Below are positions 8,386 to 17,014 of a stretch of 32,549 bases of DNA, in pieces (position 1 is the stretch's first letter; each line of letters begins with the position of its first letter). Below the pieces are notes generated by a model that was not told the DNA's origin, did no database searches, and worked only from the letters and a program-made list of their open reading frames with translations. Origin of the DNA: Pseudomonadota bacterium (lineage in GTDB: Bacteria > Pseudomonadota > Gammaproteobacteria > Xanthomonadales > Xanthomonadaceae); contig JAIUOJ010000019.1 in the NCBI GenBank assembly GCA_020161335.1, forward strand, positions 1 to 32,549, read 5' to 3'. The position numbers and the translations under genes were made by a program.

Positions 8386-8973
8386 TCAGCGAAGCGCGGA
8401 CTGTAGCGCCTTTCGGATGATGGTTTCAGCGGGATCGCCGTCGACGGCGGCCGCCTTGGCCATCTTTTGCGCCTCGGCCGGCTTGTAGCCGAGCTGCTGC
8501 AGGGCGATCGTGGCCTCCGACAGCGCGTCCGCCGGGCCCTGCGGCAGGACCGCCGGGCCGGCGCCTGCGAAGTCGGCGGCACGGTCGCGCAGTTCCACCA
8601 CCATGCGTTCGGCGGTCTTCTTGCCGATGCCCGGGATCTTGGTCAGCGCCGCCACGTCGCCGGCCTGCACCAGCAGCGCGAACTGGTTCACCGACACCCC
8701 CGACAGCACCGCCAGCGCGATCTTCGCGCCGATGCCGCTGACCTTCTGCACGTCGCGGAACAGGCGCCGCTCGGCCTCGGTGAGGAAGCCGTACAGCGAC
8801 ACGCTGTCCTCCTTCTGCGCGTAGTGGGTGAACAGCGCCACTTCGCGGCCGGCGTCGGGCAGGTCGTAGAACGTGCTCATCGGCGCCTCCAGCTCGTACC
8901 CGACGCCGTGCACGTCGACCACCAGCCACGGCGGCTGCTTGTGCGCGAGGACGCCCTTGAGCCTGCCGATCAC
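8386..8973 (-). CDS. ruvA: Holliday junction DNA helicase subunit RuvA
   Basis: A 195-residue RuvA: OB-fold domain I ([31 protein letters not shown]), domain II with two helix-hairpin-helix motifs ([15 protein letters not shown] and [18 protein letters not shown]), a flexible Ala/Gly/Pro linker (about 135-148) and the RuvB-binding domain III ([21 protein letters not shown]). RuvA tetramers bind four-way junctions and load the RuvB motor for branch migration. The start is GTG at 8973: translation there gives the canonical N-terminus and GAGGG lies 7 bases upstream. It lies downstream of ruvC with an unusually long, structured 127-base gap, and kup rather than ruvB follows. Confidence 0.96.
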   Translation of the reverse strand: MIGRLKGVLAHKQPPWLVVDVHGVGYELEAPMSTFYDLPDAGREVALFTHYAQKEDSVSLYGFLTEAERRLFRDVQKVSGIGAKIALAVLSGVSVNQFALLVQAGDVAALTKIPGIGKKTAERMVVELRDRAADFAGAGPAVLPQGPADALSEATIALQQLGYKPAEAQKMAKAAAVDGDPAETIIRKALQSALR

Positions 8974-8996
8974 GGTTGCGCCCTCGGGGCGCCGCG

Positions 8997-9092
8997 GGAA
9001 GGGAGAATCGTGAATGGCGAATCGGCAGATCGGGACGATGCCGCGCTGTGCATCACGCCTGCTCCATTGCCCAGTCCCGATTCCCCACTTCC
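8997..9092. repeat. Imperfect inverted repeat in the ruvC-ruvA gap
   Basis: The left part (GGAAGGGAGAATCGTGAATGG, 8997-9017) and the reverse complement of the right part (9064-9092) share GGAAG, GGGAATCGGG-like and AATGG blocks with mismatches and small gaps. An inner pair GATGC/GCATC flanks the centre. It looks like a decayed copy of a dispersed hairpin element with short GAATCG/GAATGG units. It occupies almost the whole ruvC-ruvA spacer. Confidence 0.45.
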
Positions 9093-9100
9093 TGCTTTCG

Positions 9101-9622
9101 TCATTTCCGGCTCCAGGCCAGTTGCGTGCCCACGCCCAGCCGCCTGGCGGTGGCGCGCACGTGGGCATGGGTGATGGCGATGGCCAGCGCATCGGCGGCG
9201 TCGGCCTGCAGCTTGCCGTGCAGGTTGAGCATCAGCCCCACCATGTGCTGGATCTGCGCCTTCTCGGCGCCGCCCTTGCCGACCAGCGCCAGCTTCACTT
9301 CCGTGGCCGCGTACTCGTGCACCGGCAGGTCGCGCAGCACCACCGCGCTGATCGCCGCGCCGCGCGCCTGCCCCAGCTTCAGCGCCGAATCCGGGTTGCG
9401 CGCCAGGAACACGCGCTCGATCGCCACCTCGTGCGGGCGCCATTCCTCGATCAGCGCGGTCAGGCCGACCAGCAGCCGCTTCAGGCGCAGCGGGAATTCA
9501 CCTTCGCCCAGCAGCACCAGCGCGCCATTGAACACGTGCGTCGCCCGCCCCGTGTCGTCGACGTCGATGATGCCGACGCCGGTACGCTGCGAGCCCGGGT
9601 CGATGCCGAGGATCCTGGTCAC
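9101..9622 (-). CDS. ruvC: Crossover junction endodeoxyribonuclease RuvC
   Basis: A 173-residue RNase H-fold resolvase. The four acidic metal ligands are present: Asp8 ([11 protein letters not shown]), Glu69 (AIERVF), Asp141 and Asp144 ([15 protein letters not shown]), equivalent to D7, E66, D138 and D141 of E. coli. The DNA-contacting stretch KLGQARGA and the basic segment [17 protein letters not shown] are also intact. RuvC acts as a dimer, cutting Holliday junctions processed by RuvAB. It starts 9 bases after yebC ends, so the order yebC-ruvC-ruvA-kup reads as one transcription unit. Confidence 0.97.
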   Translation of the reverse strand: MTRILGIDPGSQRTGVGIIDVDDTGRATHVFNGALVLLGEGEFPLRLKRLLVGLTALIEEWRPHEVAIERVFLARNPDSALKLGQARGAAISAVVLRDLPVHEYAATEVKLALVGKGGAEKAQIQHMVGLMLNLHGKLQADAADALAIAITHAHVRATARRLGVGTQLAWSRK

Positions 9623-9631
9623 GTCGCCCGC

Positions 9632-10363
9632 TTATGCGTAGGCATCGTCGCCCAGTTCGGCATTCGAGTAGACGTTCTGCACGTCGTCGAGTTCCTCCAG
9701 CCAGCGCAGCAGCTTCACCACCTGCTGCGCGGTCTCGCCGTCGACGGCGACGTCGTTGTCGGCGCGCAGGGTCACCTCGGCCAGCTCCGGGGCGAGGCCG
9801 GCGGCTTCCATCGCCTGCCTGACCTCGGCGAACGCGTCGGGTGCGGTGACCACGTCGATCGCGCCGTCTTCCGGATACACCACCACGTCGTCGGCGCCGG
9901 CCTCGATCGCGGCATCGGTGATCCGGTCCTCGCTGGCGCCCGCGCCGTACGACAGCACGCCCAGCTTCCTGAACATGAAGGCGACCGAGCCCTCGGTGCC
10001 GAGGTTGCCGCCGAACTTGCCGAAGGCGTGGCGCACGTCGGCCACGGTGCGCACCCGGTTGTCGGTCAGGCAGTCCACGATCACCGCGACGCCGCCGGGC
10101 GCGTAGCCCTCGTAGCGGATCTCCTCGTACTCGACGCCTTCGAGCTCGCCGGTCGCCTTCTTGATCGCGCGCTCGATGGTGTCCTTGGTCATGTTGACCG
10201 ACAGGCCCTTGTCGATCGCGGCGCGCAGCCGCGGGTTGCCCGCCGGATCGCCGCCGCCGGCACGGGCGGCCACGCCGATCTCGCGGATGATCTTGGTGAA
10301 CATCTTGCCGCGCTGCGCGTCGACGGCGTTCTTGCGTGCTTCGATGGAAGGGCCGCGTCCCAT
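9632..10363 (-). CDS. yebC: YebC/PmpR (TACO1) family protein
   Basis: A 243-residue cytoplasmic protein of the three-domain YebC fold. The N-terminus is [29 protein letters not shown], with the basic helix region followed by [34 protein letters not shown]; the middle domain contains [23 protein letters not shown] and [18 protein letters not shown], all strongly conserved in the family. YebC proteins were first described as DNA-binding regulators (PmpR in Pseudomonas), but family members are now linked to ribosome function, including relief of stalling at proline runs. It lies between an alpha/beta hydrolase gene (33-base gap) and ruvC (9 bases), the common yebC-ruvC arrangement. First residues are 'GRGPS' where many homologues have 'GHSKW', a variant I consider lineage-specific. 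Confidence 0.95.
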   Translation of the reverse strand: MGRGPSIEARKNAVDAQRGKMFTKIIREIGVAARAGGGDPAGNPRLRAAIDKGLSVNMTKDTIERAIKKATGELEGVEYEEIRYEGYAPGGVAVIVDCLTDNRVRTVADVRHAFGKFGGNLGTEGSVAFMFRKLGVLSYGAGASEDRITDAAIEAGADDVVVYPEDGAIDVVTAPDAFAEVRQAMEAAGLAPELAEVTLRADNDVAVDGETAQQVVKLLRWLEELDDVQNVYSNAELGDDAYA

Positions 10364-10396
10364 GGGTGACCGTGGTCTGGTGCTGGAAACCGCGAA

Positions 10397-11071
10397 TTAT
10401 ACGGTCGGCGCCGTCGTGGCATGGTCGAACCGGCCCTCGCGCAGGAAGTGGGCGGCCTGGCGGGCGGCCTCCGGCGACAACACCAGTCCGCTGTGGCTGG
10501 CGTGGACCAGGCAGTGGTCGCACAGGCCGGGCAGGTGCGTCTCGCCCACGCCGACGGTGCCGTCGGAGTCACCGTCGACGGCGGCCAGCAGCCGCCCGAT
10601 GCCGCGCGGCACGTCGCCCGCCACCACGCCGACTTCCTGGCCACCGTCCCACGCGGCCAGGCCATCGCGCAGCAGCGCAGCGCTGCGGCCGAGGATCGGC
10701 GACGACCAGCGGTGCGCGCCCAGCACGCGCGCCGTGCCGCTGCCGCGCAGGGGTGAGCCGAGGCAGACCACGCGCCGCACCGGCAGCGCCGGGGCCCGGC
10801 GCAGCGCCTCCAGCGCGACCAGGCCGCCCAGACTGTGGCCGACGAGGTGCGTGGCCGGCCCGTCGCGCAGGCGCTCGACCAACGCCGGCACCGCCCGCTC
10901 CGGCCCGCCGAGGACGCTGTCGTAGCCCCAGACCTCCGGCTCGAAGCCGGCCGCACGCAGCTTCGCCGCCAACGGCGACAGCCACAGCCGCGCGTTCCAG
11001 ATGCCGTGCAGCAGCAGCACGCGGCGCGTGTCCGCGAGCGCTGGCGATGCAGGGGGGCAGGAACGCGACAT
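10397..11071 (-). CDS. Alpha/beta hydrolase (PGAP1/lipase-like)
   Basis: A 224-residue hydrolase without signal peptide. VLLLHGIWNARLWLSPLAAKL holds the HG oxyanion-hole motif after strand 3, HLVGHSLGGLVALEAL the nucleophile elbow with Ser80, DSDGTVGVGETHLPG (about 168-182) the acid region, and HASHSGLVLS the probable catalytic His193, so the triad looks complete. The order and the 'DGTV..ET..pG..dH' segment resemble esterase/lipase proteins of the PGAP1-like or DUF676-type groups. The substrate is unknown; a lipid or short acyl ester is plausible. ATG 11071 is chosen because residues upstream are Arg-rich and lack homology features. It precedes yebC by 33 bases and could share its transcript. 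The 11072-11291 gap is the divergent promoter region for this gene and the phosphatase; I see no clear promoter or operator in it. Confidence 0.8.
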   Translation of the reverse strand: MSRSCPPASPALADTRRVLLLHGIWNARLWLSPLAAKLRAAGFEPEVWGYDSVLGGPERAVPALVERLRDGPATHLVGHSLGGLVALEALRRAPALPVRRVVCLGSPLRGSGTARVLGAHRWSSPILGRSAALLRDGLAAWDGGQEVGVVAGDVPRGIGRLLAAVDGDSDGTVGVGETHLPGLCDHCLVHASHSGLVLSPEAARQAAHFLREGRFDHATTAPTV

Positions 11072-11291
11072 GCCCCGATTGGGCACCGTCGCCGAACCCC
11101 GGCGCAAGCCCCGCGCGCGGCAAACGGCGAAGTGAGCGGTTACGCGCCCCGCGGTCGACGCCGGTGCGACCCCCGTGGACGCCCGCCCGCGCCGAGAGGC
11201 CCGCGCCGTCCCCCGACACCGCGCCATGCGCCGCACGTGCCCATGGTGAAGTCCGGTAGGCAGCATCGCGATTCGGGCTTAACCTCGCCCG

Positions 11292-12482
11292 ATGCCCGTC
11301 CCTTCCCGCCCCGCCCGCCCGCCGGCACGCCCGGGGGCGCGCCTTCCCCGGATCGTATCCACGGCGGCGCTGTGCCTGGTCGCGCTGCTCGCCACCGCCC
11401 TGTCGCCGCCGCTGCACGCGCAGGCGGGCGATGTCCAGGCCGCGTCCGCGGCGACCCTCGACGACGGTCCCTACGTGTTCCGTGTCGACGGCAGCGGGCT
11501 GGAAGCCTTGTGGGTCTGCGCGGGCGAGATGGTGCGCGTGGTGCAGCCACCGGCGGCCGGGCGCGGCATCGCTCCGCGCTGCGGCTTCCCGCATCCGGCG
11601 GTGGTGCCGTCCGCGCTCGCCGATCCCGAGTCGGTGGCCCTCGGCGATCGCCGCATCGTCGCGCTGTCGGACATCCACGGCCAGTACGACCTGATGCTGC
11701 GCCTGCTGCGCGCGCACGCAGTGATCGACGGCGACGACAACTGGTCGCTCGGCCGCGACCACCTGGTCATCACCGGCGACGTGTTCGACCGCGGCCCGCA
11801 GGTCAACGAGGTGTTCTGGATGCTGTTCCGCCTGCAGCAGCAGGCCCATGAAGCCGGCGGCGCAGTGCACTTCCTGCTCGGCAACCACGAGACGATGGTG
11901 CTGTACGGCGACCTGCGCTACATCCATCCGAGGTACGTGGAGGTGGCGCGCGTGCTCGGGCGCAGCTATCCCGACCTGTACGGCGCGGACTCGGTGATCG
12001 GCGGCTGGCTGCGCACGCGCCCGGTACTGCTGAAGCTGGGCGACACCCTGTTCCTGCACGGCGGGATCGCGCCGGAAAGCCTCGACCTGGTCGAACGCAT
12101 GGACGAGACCAATGCCGCGTACCGCGCCTCGCTCGGCGTCGCCAAGGGCATCGTGCAGGCCGACCCGGCCACCGCGCGCCTCTACAGCGGCAAACGCAGT
12201 CCGATCTGGTACCGCGGCTACTTCAACGGCGACCTGTCCACGCAGGCCGTGGAGGCGCTGGTGGACCGGCTGGGCCTGGCCCGCATCGTGGTGGGCCACA
12301 CCACGATGGATGAAGTGGTGAGCTTCCACGAGGGCCGCATCGTCGCGATCGACAGCGGCATCAAGCGCGGGCAATCCGGGCAACTGCTCTTCATCGACGG
12401 CGGCCAGCTGAGCCGCGGCCTGCTCGACGGCAGCCGCGAACCCGTGCCCGCACGCGACGCCGCGCCCGAAGACAAGGACTGA
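11292..12482 (+). CDS. Exported calcineurin-like metallophosphoesterase
   Basis: A 396-residue protein. A long, Arg/Pro-rich n-region precedes a hydrophobic helix (TAALCLVALLATALSPPLHAQA, about 24-45), so it is exported or N-terminally anchored. The dinuclear-metal phosphoesterase motifs are complete: Asp127 and His129 (LSDIHGQYD), Asp163 (ITGDVFDRGP), Asn198 and His199 (LLGNHETM), His256 (FLHGGIAP) and His336 (VVGHTTMD). The DIHGQ/GDVFDRGPQ forms resemble PPP-type and Shewanella-like protein phosphatases, so a phosphoprotein or small phosphoester in the periplasm may be the substrate. It is transcribed alone, divergent from the hydrolase gene and convergent with the GNAT gene. Start ATG 11292 is the first in frame; a shorter start inside the n-region is possible but none is obvious. 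Confidence 0.88.
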   Translation: MPVPSRPARPPARPGARLPRIVSTAALCLVALLATALSPPLHAQAGDVQAASAATLDDGPYVFRVDGSGLEALWVCAGEMVRVVQPPAAGRGIAPRCGFPHPAVVPSALADPESVALGDRRIVALSDIHGQYDLMLRLLRAHAVIDGDDNWSLGRDHLVITGDVFDRGPQVNEVFWMLFRLQQQAHEAGGAVHFLLGNHETMVLYGDLRYIHPRYVEVARVLGRSYPDLYGADSVIGGWLRTRPVLLKLGDTLFLHGGIAPESLDLVERMDETNAAYRASLGVAKGIVQADPATARLYSGKRSPIWYRGYFNGDLSTQAVEALVDRLGLARIVVGHTTMDEVVSFHEGRIVAIDSGIKRGQSGQLLFIDGGQLSRGLLDGSREPVPARDAAPEDKD

Positions 12483-12508
12483 GCCACGGCCCGCGCGGAC
12501 CGTCGACG

Positions 12509-13042
12509 TCAGTCGCGGCCGGATGCGTCGGCCGGACGGCGCAGGATGAATTCGAGGTCGCGGGTGGCGCCCACGGGAAACAGGTATTCGCCGACCTTGG
12601 CGAAGCCGTGGCGCGCGTAGAAGCGCTGCGCGCCGAAGTTCTCCGACCACACGCCCACCCACAGCGTGCGCCGCCCGTCGCGCAGCAGCCAGTCCATGGC
12701 GACGGCCATCAACCGCGCGCCTTCGCCGCCGCCCTGCCAGCCCTGGCGCAGGTACAGGCGCTTGATCTCGCCATCGCCGGGCGCGACCCCGGGATGCGGC
12801 AAGCCGCACGGACCGGCGGCGACATGGCCAACCGCTTCGCCGTCATCCTCGGCCAGCCAGATCGCGTAGTCCGGATGTGCCAGGACCGTGCGCTGCCGAT
12901 CGACCGCGTAGGCTTCCTCGAGGAAGGCCGCGAGGTCGTCCGGCGCATAGGAATGGCCGAAGGTCTCGGTGAACGTGCGCGCGGCCAGCGCGGCGACGAC
13001 ACTCGCATCGTCCGCGGTGGCGCGGCGGATGGCGAGGGTCAT
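12509..13042 (-). CDS. GNAT family N-acetyltransferase
   Basis: A 177-residue GCN5-related acetyltransferase. It begins LAIRRATADDASVVAALAARTF, the usual GNAT motif C. Motif A, the acetyl-CoA pyrophosphate loop, is IKRLYLRQGWQGGGEGARLMAVAMDWL, with Q/R-x-x-G-x-G spacing around residues 99-106, and motif B is WVGVWSENFGAQRFYARHGFAKVGEY. These are the features of Pfam GNAT proteins that acetylate small amines, antibiotics or protein N-termini; the acceptor cannot be told. It starts only 4 bases after the aspS stop codon, so it is expressed with aspS and probably translationally coupled, but no functional link with aminoacylation is implied. Confidence 0.88.
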   Translation of the reverse strand: MTLAIRRATADDASVVAALAARTFTETFGHSYAPDDLAAFLEEAYAVDRQRTVLAHPDYAIWLAEDDGEAVGHVAAGPCGLPHPGVAPGDGEIKRLYLRQGWQGGGEGARLMAVAMDWLLRDGRRTLWVGVWSENFGAQRFYARHGFAKVGEYLFPVGATRDLEFILRRPADASGRD

Positions 13043-13046
13043 CGCA

Positions 13047-14807
13047 TCAGGCCTTCGGGCGCACCTGGACGTGCACTTCCGCCAGCTGCGCGTCCGGGAT
13101 CGGCGACGGCGCGCCGGTCATCAGGCACTGCGCGCTGGTGGTCTTGGGGAACGCGATCACGTCGCGGATCGATTCGGTGCCTGCGATCAGCGCGGCAATG
13201 CGGTCGATGCCGAAGGCGATGCCGCCGTGCGGGGGCGCGCCGTACTTCAGCGCGTCGAGCAGGAAGCCGAACTTCAGCTCGGCTTCCTCCGCACCGATGC
13301 CGAGCAGCTCGAACACCGCGCTCTGCATCGACGAACGGTGGATGCGGATCGAGCCGCCGCCGATCTCGTTGCCGTTGAGCACCATGTCATAGCCACGCGA
13401 CACCGCGGTCGCCGCGTTCGCGCGCAGGTCGGCCTCGTCGTCGACGGCCGGCGCGGTGAAGGGATGGTGCAGGGCGACGTAGCGCCGTGCCTCGTCGTCC
13501 CACTCGAACATCGGGAAGTCGGTGACCCACAGCGGCGCCCAGCGGTCCTCGACCAGTCCGAAGTCCTTGCCCGCCTTGAGCCGGATCGCGCCCATGAAGT
13601 CGCTGACGGTGGAGTACCTGCCGGCGCCGAAGAAGACCATGTCGCCGTTGCCGGCGCCGACGTGCGCCACCAGCGCCGCGAACGCGGCCTCGTCGAAGAA
13701 CTTCTGGATCGGCGACGACACCTCGCCGTTGTCGCCGATCTTGATGTAGGCCAGCCCCTTGGCGCCGTACTTGGCGGCGTGCGCGGCGTAGTCGTCGATC
13801 TGCTTGCGCGACAGCGACGCGCCGCCGGGAATGCGCAGCGCGCACACGCGGCCGCCGGCGTCGTTGGCCGGGCCGGTGAACACGGCGAACTGGCTGTCCT
13901 TCACCAGGCCGGCGACATCGACCAGCTCCAGCGCGATGCGCAGGTCGGGCTTGTCCGAGCCGTAGCGGCGCATCGCCTCGGCGTAGGTCATGCGCGGGAA
14001 CTCGGGATCGAGGTTGATCCCGGCCACCTCGCGCAGCACGTCGCGGACCATCGCCTCGACGGTGTCCTGCACGTCGCGCTCGGACACCCATGCGAATTCC
14101 ATGTCGAGCTGGGTGAACTCGAGCTGGCGGTCCGCGCGCAGCGCCTCGTCGCGGAAGCAGCGCGCGATCTGGTAGTAGCGGTCGAAGCCCGCCATCATCA
14201 GGATCTGCTTGAACAGCTGCGGCGACTGCGGCAGCGCATAGAACTCGCCCGGATGCATGCGCGCCGGCACCAGGAAGTCGCGCGCACCCTCGGGCGTGGC
14301 CTTGGTCAGGATAGGCGTCTCGATGTCCTGGAAGCCACGCGCATCCAGCCAGTGGCGCAGCGCGCTGACCAGCCTGGTGCGCGTGCGCAGCTTGCGCTGC
14401 ATGTCCGGGCTGCGCAGGTCGAGGTAGCGGTACTTCAGCCGCGTCTCCTCGCCCGGGTTCTCGTGGTGGTGGAACGGCAGCGGCTCGGCCTTGTTCAGCA
14501 CCTCGATGGCCTCGGCCACGACCTCGACCTGGCCGGTGCGGAGCTTCGGGTTCACCGACTGGCGGCGGCGCACCACGCCGGTCACGCGCAGGCAGTCCTC
14601 GTAACCCACCTTCTCGGCGGTGGCCACCACCGCGGCGTTGCCGGCCGCGTCCGACGGCTCGGCCACAACCTGGACGATGCCCTCGTGGTCGCGCAGGTCG
14701 ATGAAACAGACCCCGCCGAGGTTGCGGGCGACGTCCGCCCAGCCGCACAGGGTCACGGTCTGCCCGATCAACGTCTCGTCGACCAGGCCGCAGAAATGGG
14801 TACGCAT
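13047..14807 (-). CDS. aspS: Aspartyl-tRNA synthetase
   Basis: A 586-residue class II synthetase that charges tRNA-Asp. The N-terminal OB-fold anticodon-binding domain ([29 protein letters not shown]) is followed by motif 1 ([23 protein letters not shown]), motif 2 ([27 protein letters not shown]), the bacterial GAD insert (about 290-420) and motif 3 ([16 protein letters not shown]). Length matches bacterial AspRS. Leu30 aligns with the residue found in E. coli AspRS, where discriminating and non-discriminating enzymes differ, which suggests, but does not prove, a discriminating enzyme. The ATG at 14807 gives the family N-terminus MRTHFCG and has GGAG 7 bases upstream. A GNAT gene follows at 4 bases. 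The usual upstream fmdB gene is separated by an opposite-strand gene. Confidence 0.98.
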   Translation of the reverse strand: MRTHFCGLVDETLIGQTVTLCGWADVARNLGGVCFIDLRDHEGIVQVVAEPSDAAGNAAVVATAEKVGYEDCLRVTGVVRRRQSVNPKLRTGQVEVVAEAIEVLNKAEPLPFHHHENPGEETRLKYRYLDLRSPDMQRKLRTRTRLVSALRHWLDARGFQDIETPILTKATPEGARDFLVPARMHPGEFYALPQSPQLFKQILMMAGFDRYYQIARCFRDEALRADRQLEFTQLDMEFAWVSERDVQDTVEAMVRDVLREVAGINLDPEFPRMTYAEAMRRYGSDKPDLRIALELVDVAGLVKDSQFAVFTGPANDAGGRVCALRIPGGASLSRKQIDDYAAHAAKYGAKGLAYIKIGDNGEVSSPIQKFFDEAAFAALVAHVGAGNGDMVFFGAGRYSTVSDFMGAIRLKAGKDFGLVEDRWAPLWVTDFPMFEWDDEARRYVALHHPFTAPAVDDEADLRANAATAVSRGYDMVLNGNEIGGGSIRIHRSSMQSAVFELLGIGAEEAELKFGFLLDALKYGAPPHGGIAFGIDRIAALIAGTESIRDVIAFPKTTSAQCLMTGAPSPIPDAQLAEVHVQVRPKA

Positions 14808-14944
14808 GGAGGCTCCGGGTGTACGATCCGCCGGCAGCCGCCGGAGGGGGCGCCATTCTAGCCGGTTGCGTGCCCCGGGACGGCAGGGATGCCCGTGCAT
14901 GGATGCGGTGTTCGTCATCCGTTCCATCACGATGGGAGATCGAC

Positions 14945-15841
14945 ATGCGCCAGTGGTTCGCTCCACTCCTGCTTGCCGCCGGCTTCATCCTCGGCGCGAC
15001 GCCCGCCCCGCCCGCCCGCGCGCAGGCCGAAACCCGCGCCTACGCGCCCGAGGACCTGCGCACGCTGTCGCGGCGCGACCAGGAGCGCGTGATCCGGCTC
15101 GAATACCGCGAGCAGTCGCGCGGCCGCGACATCCCCGATGACCAGCTGCGCTTCTACATCGACCAGGTCAACCAGTCGAACTGGACCTTCAGCCGGATCA
15201 AGCAGGACATCGCGCGTTCGCTCGCCGGGAGCGGCGGTCCGCAGCCACCGGTGGGCGGCTCGACCGTGCGCTGCGAGAGCAGCAACGGCCGCTCGCGCAC
15301 CTGCGACACCGGCTGGGCCGGGCGCGCGCGCCTGGTCAAGCAGCTGTCCAGCACGCGCTGCGTCGAAGGCAGCAACTGGACGTCCAGTCCCGGCCGCGTG
15401 ACCGTGCACGGCGGCTGCCGCGCCGACTTCGGCCCGCTCGCCGGTCCCGCCCCGGGACGCGAGATCCGCTGCGAGAGCACCGACAACCGGCGCCGCGAAT
15501 GCGCGATGGGCGTGGCCGGCAGCGCGCGGCTGGTCCGCCAGCTGTCGAGCACGCGCTGCACCGAGGGCAGCAACTGGGGCACGCGCGGCAGCACCCTGTG
15601 GGTGGACCGCGGCTGCCGCGGCGTGTTCGAGGTGAGCGGCGGCGCCGGCAGCGGCTATACCGTGACCTGCGCCAGCGAGCGCGGACGCACCAGCACCTGC
15701 GCCTGGGACGCGCGCCAGGGCCGTCCGTTCCTGCAGCAGCAGCTCTCGTCCGCCTCCTGTCGCGAGGGCAGCACCTGGTCGTACCGGGGCAACGCGATCC
15801 AGGTCAGCGGCGGTTGCCGCGGCCTGTTCGGCGCGCGCTGA
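14945..15841 (+). CDS. Secreted protein with three DUF3011 repeats
   Basis: A 298-residue protein with a signal peptide (residues 1-27, cut near PARAQA). Residues 31-94 are helical and charged ([36 protein letters not shown]). Then come three repeats of about 60 residues with the DUF3011 pattern C-E-S...C...LVxQLSSTRCxEGSxW...V.xGCRxxF. Cysteines are spaced almost identically: 110/120/139/158, 176/186/205/224 and 242/252/272/291, so each unit probably has two disulfides. Each unit also repeats the phrase QLSS, suggesting duplication inside the gene. DUF3011 has no biochemical function known to me; the export signal and cysteines indicate a periplasmic or extracellular role. ATG 14945 has GGGAG upstream. 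It is encoded opposite to, and between, aspS and fmdB. Confidence 0.85.
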   Translation: MRQWFAPLLLAAGFILGATPAPPARAQAETRAYAPEDLRTLSRRDQERVIRLEYREQSRGRDIPDDQLRFYIDQVNQSNWTFSRIKQDIARSLAGSGGPQPPVGGSTVRCESSNGRSRTCDTGWAGRARLVKQLSSTRCVEGSNWTSSPGRVTVHGGCRADFGPLAGPAPGREIRCESTDNRRRECAMGVAGSARLVRQLSSTRCTEGSNWGTRGSTLWVDRGCRGVFEVSGGAGSGYTVTCASERGRTSTCAWDARQGRPFLQQQLSSASCREGSTWSYRGNAIQVSGGCRGLFGAR

Positions 15842-15853
15842 GGCGCGGGGGAC

Positions 15854-16189
15854 TCAGGCGTCGGTGGCCTTGGCCGCCGGCGCCGCCGGGGCAGGCTTGT
15901 CCGCCGGCGCGGGGGCGGGCTTGGCGTCGGCACCCGCGGTCGCGGCCCCTTCGGCCGGCTTGGCCGCGCCTTCGCCGCCTTCGGCGAGGTTGCGCTTGCG
16001 ATCGCCGTCCTTCTTGAAGTCGGTCTCGTACCAGCCGCCGCCGGCGAGCCGGAACGAGGGCGCCGTCACCTGGCGCTTCACCGCCGCCGCGCCGCACGAC
16101 GGGCACGCCGACGGGTCGGGATCGGACAGCTTCTGCAGGCGGTCGAAGGCGTGGCCGCATTCCGTGCAGGTAAAGGCGTAGATCGGCAT
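15854..16189 (-). CDS. FmdB family zinc ribbon protein
   Basis: A 111-residue protein. MPIYAFTCTECGHAFDRLQKLSDPDPSACPSCGAA is the FmdB-type zinc ribbon, with Cys8/Cys11 and Cys29/Cys32 as zinc ligands, followed by VKRQVTAPSFRLAGGGWYETDFK, a conserved core. The C-terminal third (about 72-111) is Ala/Pro/Lys low-complexity, as is common in this family. The family is annotated as putative regulatory proteins, after FmdB of Methylophilus, without clear biochemistry. In many proteobacteria fmdB lies directly upstream of aspS, and here the pair remains on the same strand but with an opposite-strand DUF3011 gene in between. Its stop is 12 bases from the convergent DUF3011 stop. Confidence 0.93.
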   Translation of the reverse strand: MPIYAFTCTECGHAFDRLQKLSDPDPSACPSCGAAAVKRQVTAPSFRLAGGGWYETDFKKDGDRKRNLAEGGEGAAKPAEGAATAGADAKPAPAPADKPAPAAPAAKATDA

Positions 16190-16281
16190 CGCTGTGCTAC
16201 CGGGTGGATGTCGGCACGCTATTCTGGGGCCACGGGCCCGGTTTTCAAGCGTGTGTCACGAAGGACGCGGGGGAAGCGGCG

Positions 16282-16968
16282 ATGGATTTCTACAACCTGT
16301 TGCGATCCGCCGAGGAGCTGCTGTTCGAACTCGCGGCGATGATCCTGCTGTATCCACGCACCCTGTGGCGCAGCCTGCGCCGCCCGCTGGCGTTGCAACA
16401 CCGCATCGACACCGAGTTGGGCCAGGAAGGCGTCCACCGCTTCGACGACATGGTCTCGCCGCCGGTCTGCCTGCTGGTCTCGGTGGCGATCGGCAACGCG
16501 GTCGGCCCCCAGAGCGGCGATGGCGGTACCAGCAGCGCCCTGGGCCACTGGGTCCAGCAAAGCTTCTACAACGACCTGGTGTTCACCGCGTTGTTCTTCG
16601 CGATGACCCCGCTGATCCAGAGCTGGCTGCTGCTGCGCGCGCGCGGGCTGCCCTTCAACCGCGTCAACATGCGGCGGCCGTTCTACCTGCAGGCCTGCCT
16701 CGTCTCGCCGATCGCGCTGTCGCTGCCGCTGGCGCTGCAGGCCCTCGACGTGGGCGCGCCGACGTGGCTGAAGATCGGCACCGGGTTGCTGGCACTGGCC
16801 AGCAGCGGGCTGTACCTGTTCAACAACGCCCGCGTGGTCATGCACCAGCTCGGGGTGGGCGCGCTGCGCGCGCTCTGGATGTCGGTCCTGGGCGTTGCCA
16901 TCTCCTGGCTGCTGTGCCTGGGCATGTTGCTGCTGCTGGTCGATCCCTCGAAGGCGGCGCAGGCCTGA
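16282..16968 (+). CDS. Multi-pass inner-membrane protein, unknown function
   Basis: A 228-residue protein. ATG 16282 is preferred because GGGGGAAG lies just upstream; the frame is open further up to 16204 without recognisable features. The first 40 residues (MDFYNLLRSAEELLFELAAMILLYPRTLWRSL) carry an amphipathic helix and a short membrane segment. Further hydrophobic segments are at about 71-90, 111-130, 148-170, 174-192 and 201-221, suggesting five or six spans with the basic loops inside. This looks like a permease-like hypothetical protein with a faint resemblance to YIP1-type proteins; I do not recognise a defined family. It is divergent from fmdB, sharing a 92-base promoter region, and convergent with the antiporter gene. 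Confidence 0.75.
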   Translation: MDFYNLLRSAEELLFELAAMILLYPRTLWRSLRRPLALQHRIDTELGQEGVHRFDDMVSPPVCLLVSVAIGNAVGPQSGDGGTSSALGHWVQQSFYNDLVFTALFFAMTPLIQSWLLLRARGLPFNRVNMRRPFYLQACLVSPIALSLPLALQALDVGAPTWLKIGTGLLALASSGLYLFNNARVVMHQLGVGALRALWMSVLGVAISWLLCLGMLLLLVDPSKAAQA

Positions 16969-17014
16969 GCCGGCGCGCGCGCCCTGCCCCGGCGCGTGCG
17001 CGTTGCCGGTCCCC

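Noticed and set aside
15280-15830. The repeated cysteine segments as a DNA-level tandem repeat
   Set aside because: The similarity is at protein level (DUF3011 units) with diverged DNA, so it is a domain repeat and not a satellite.
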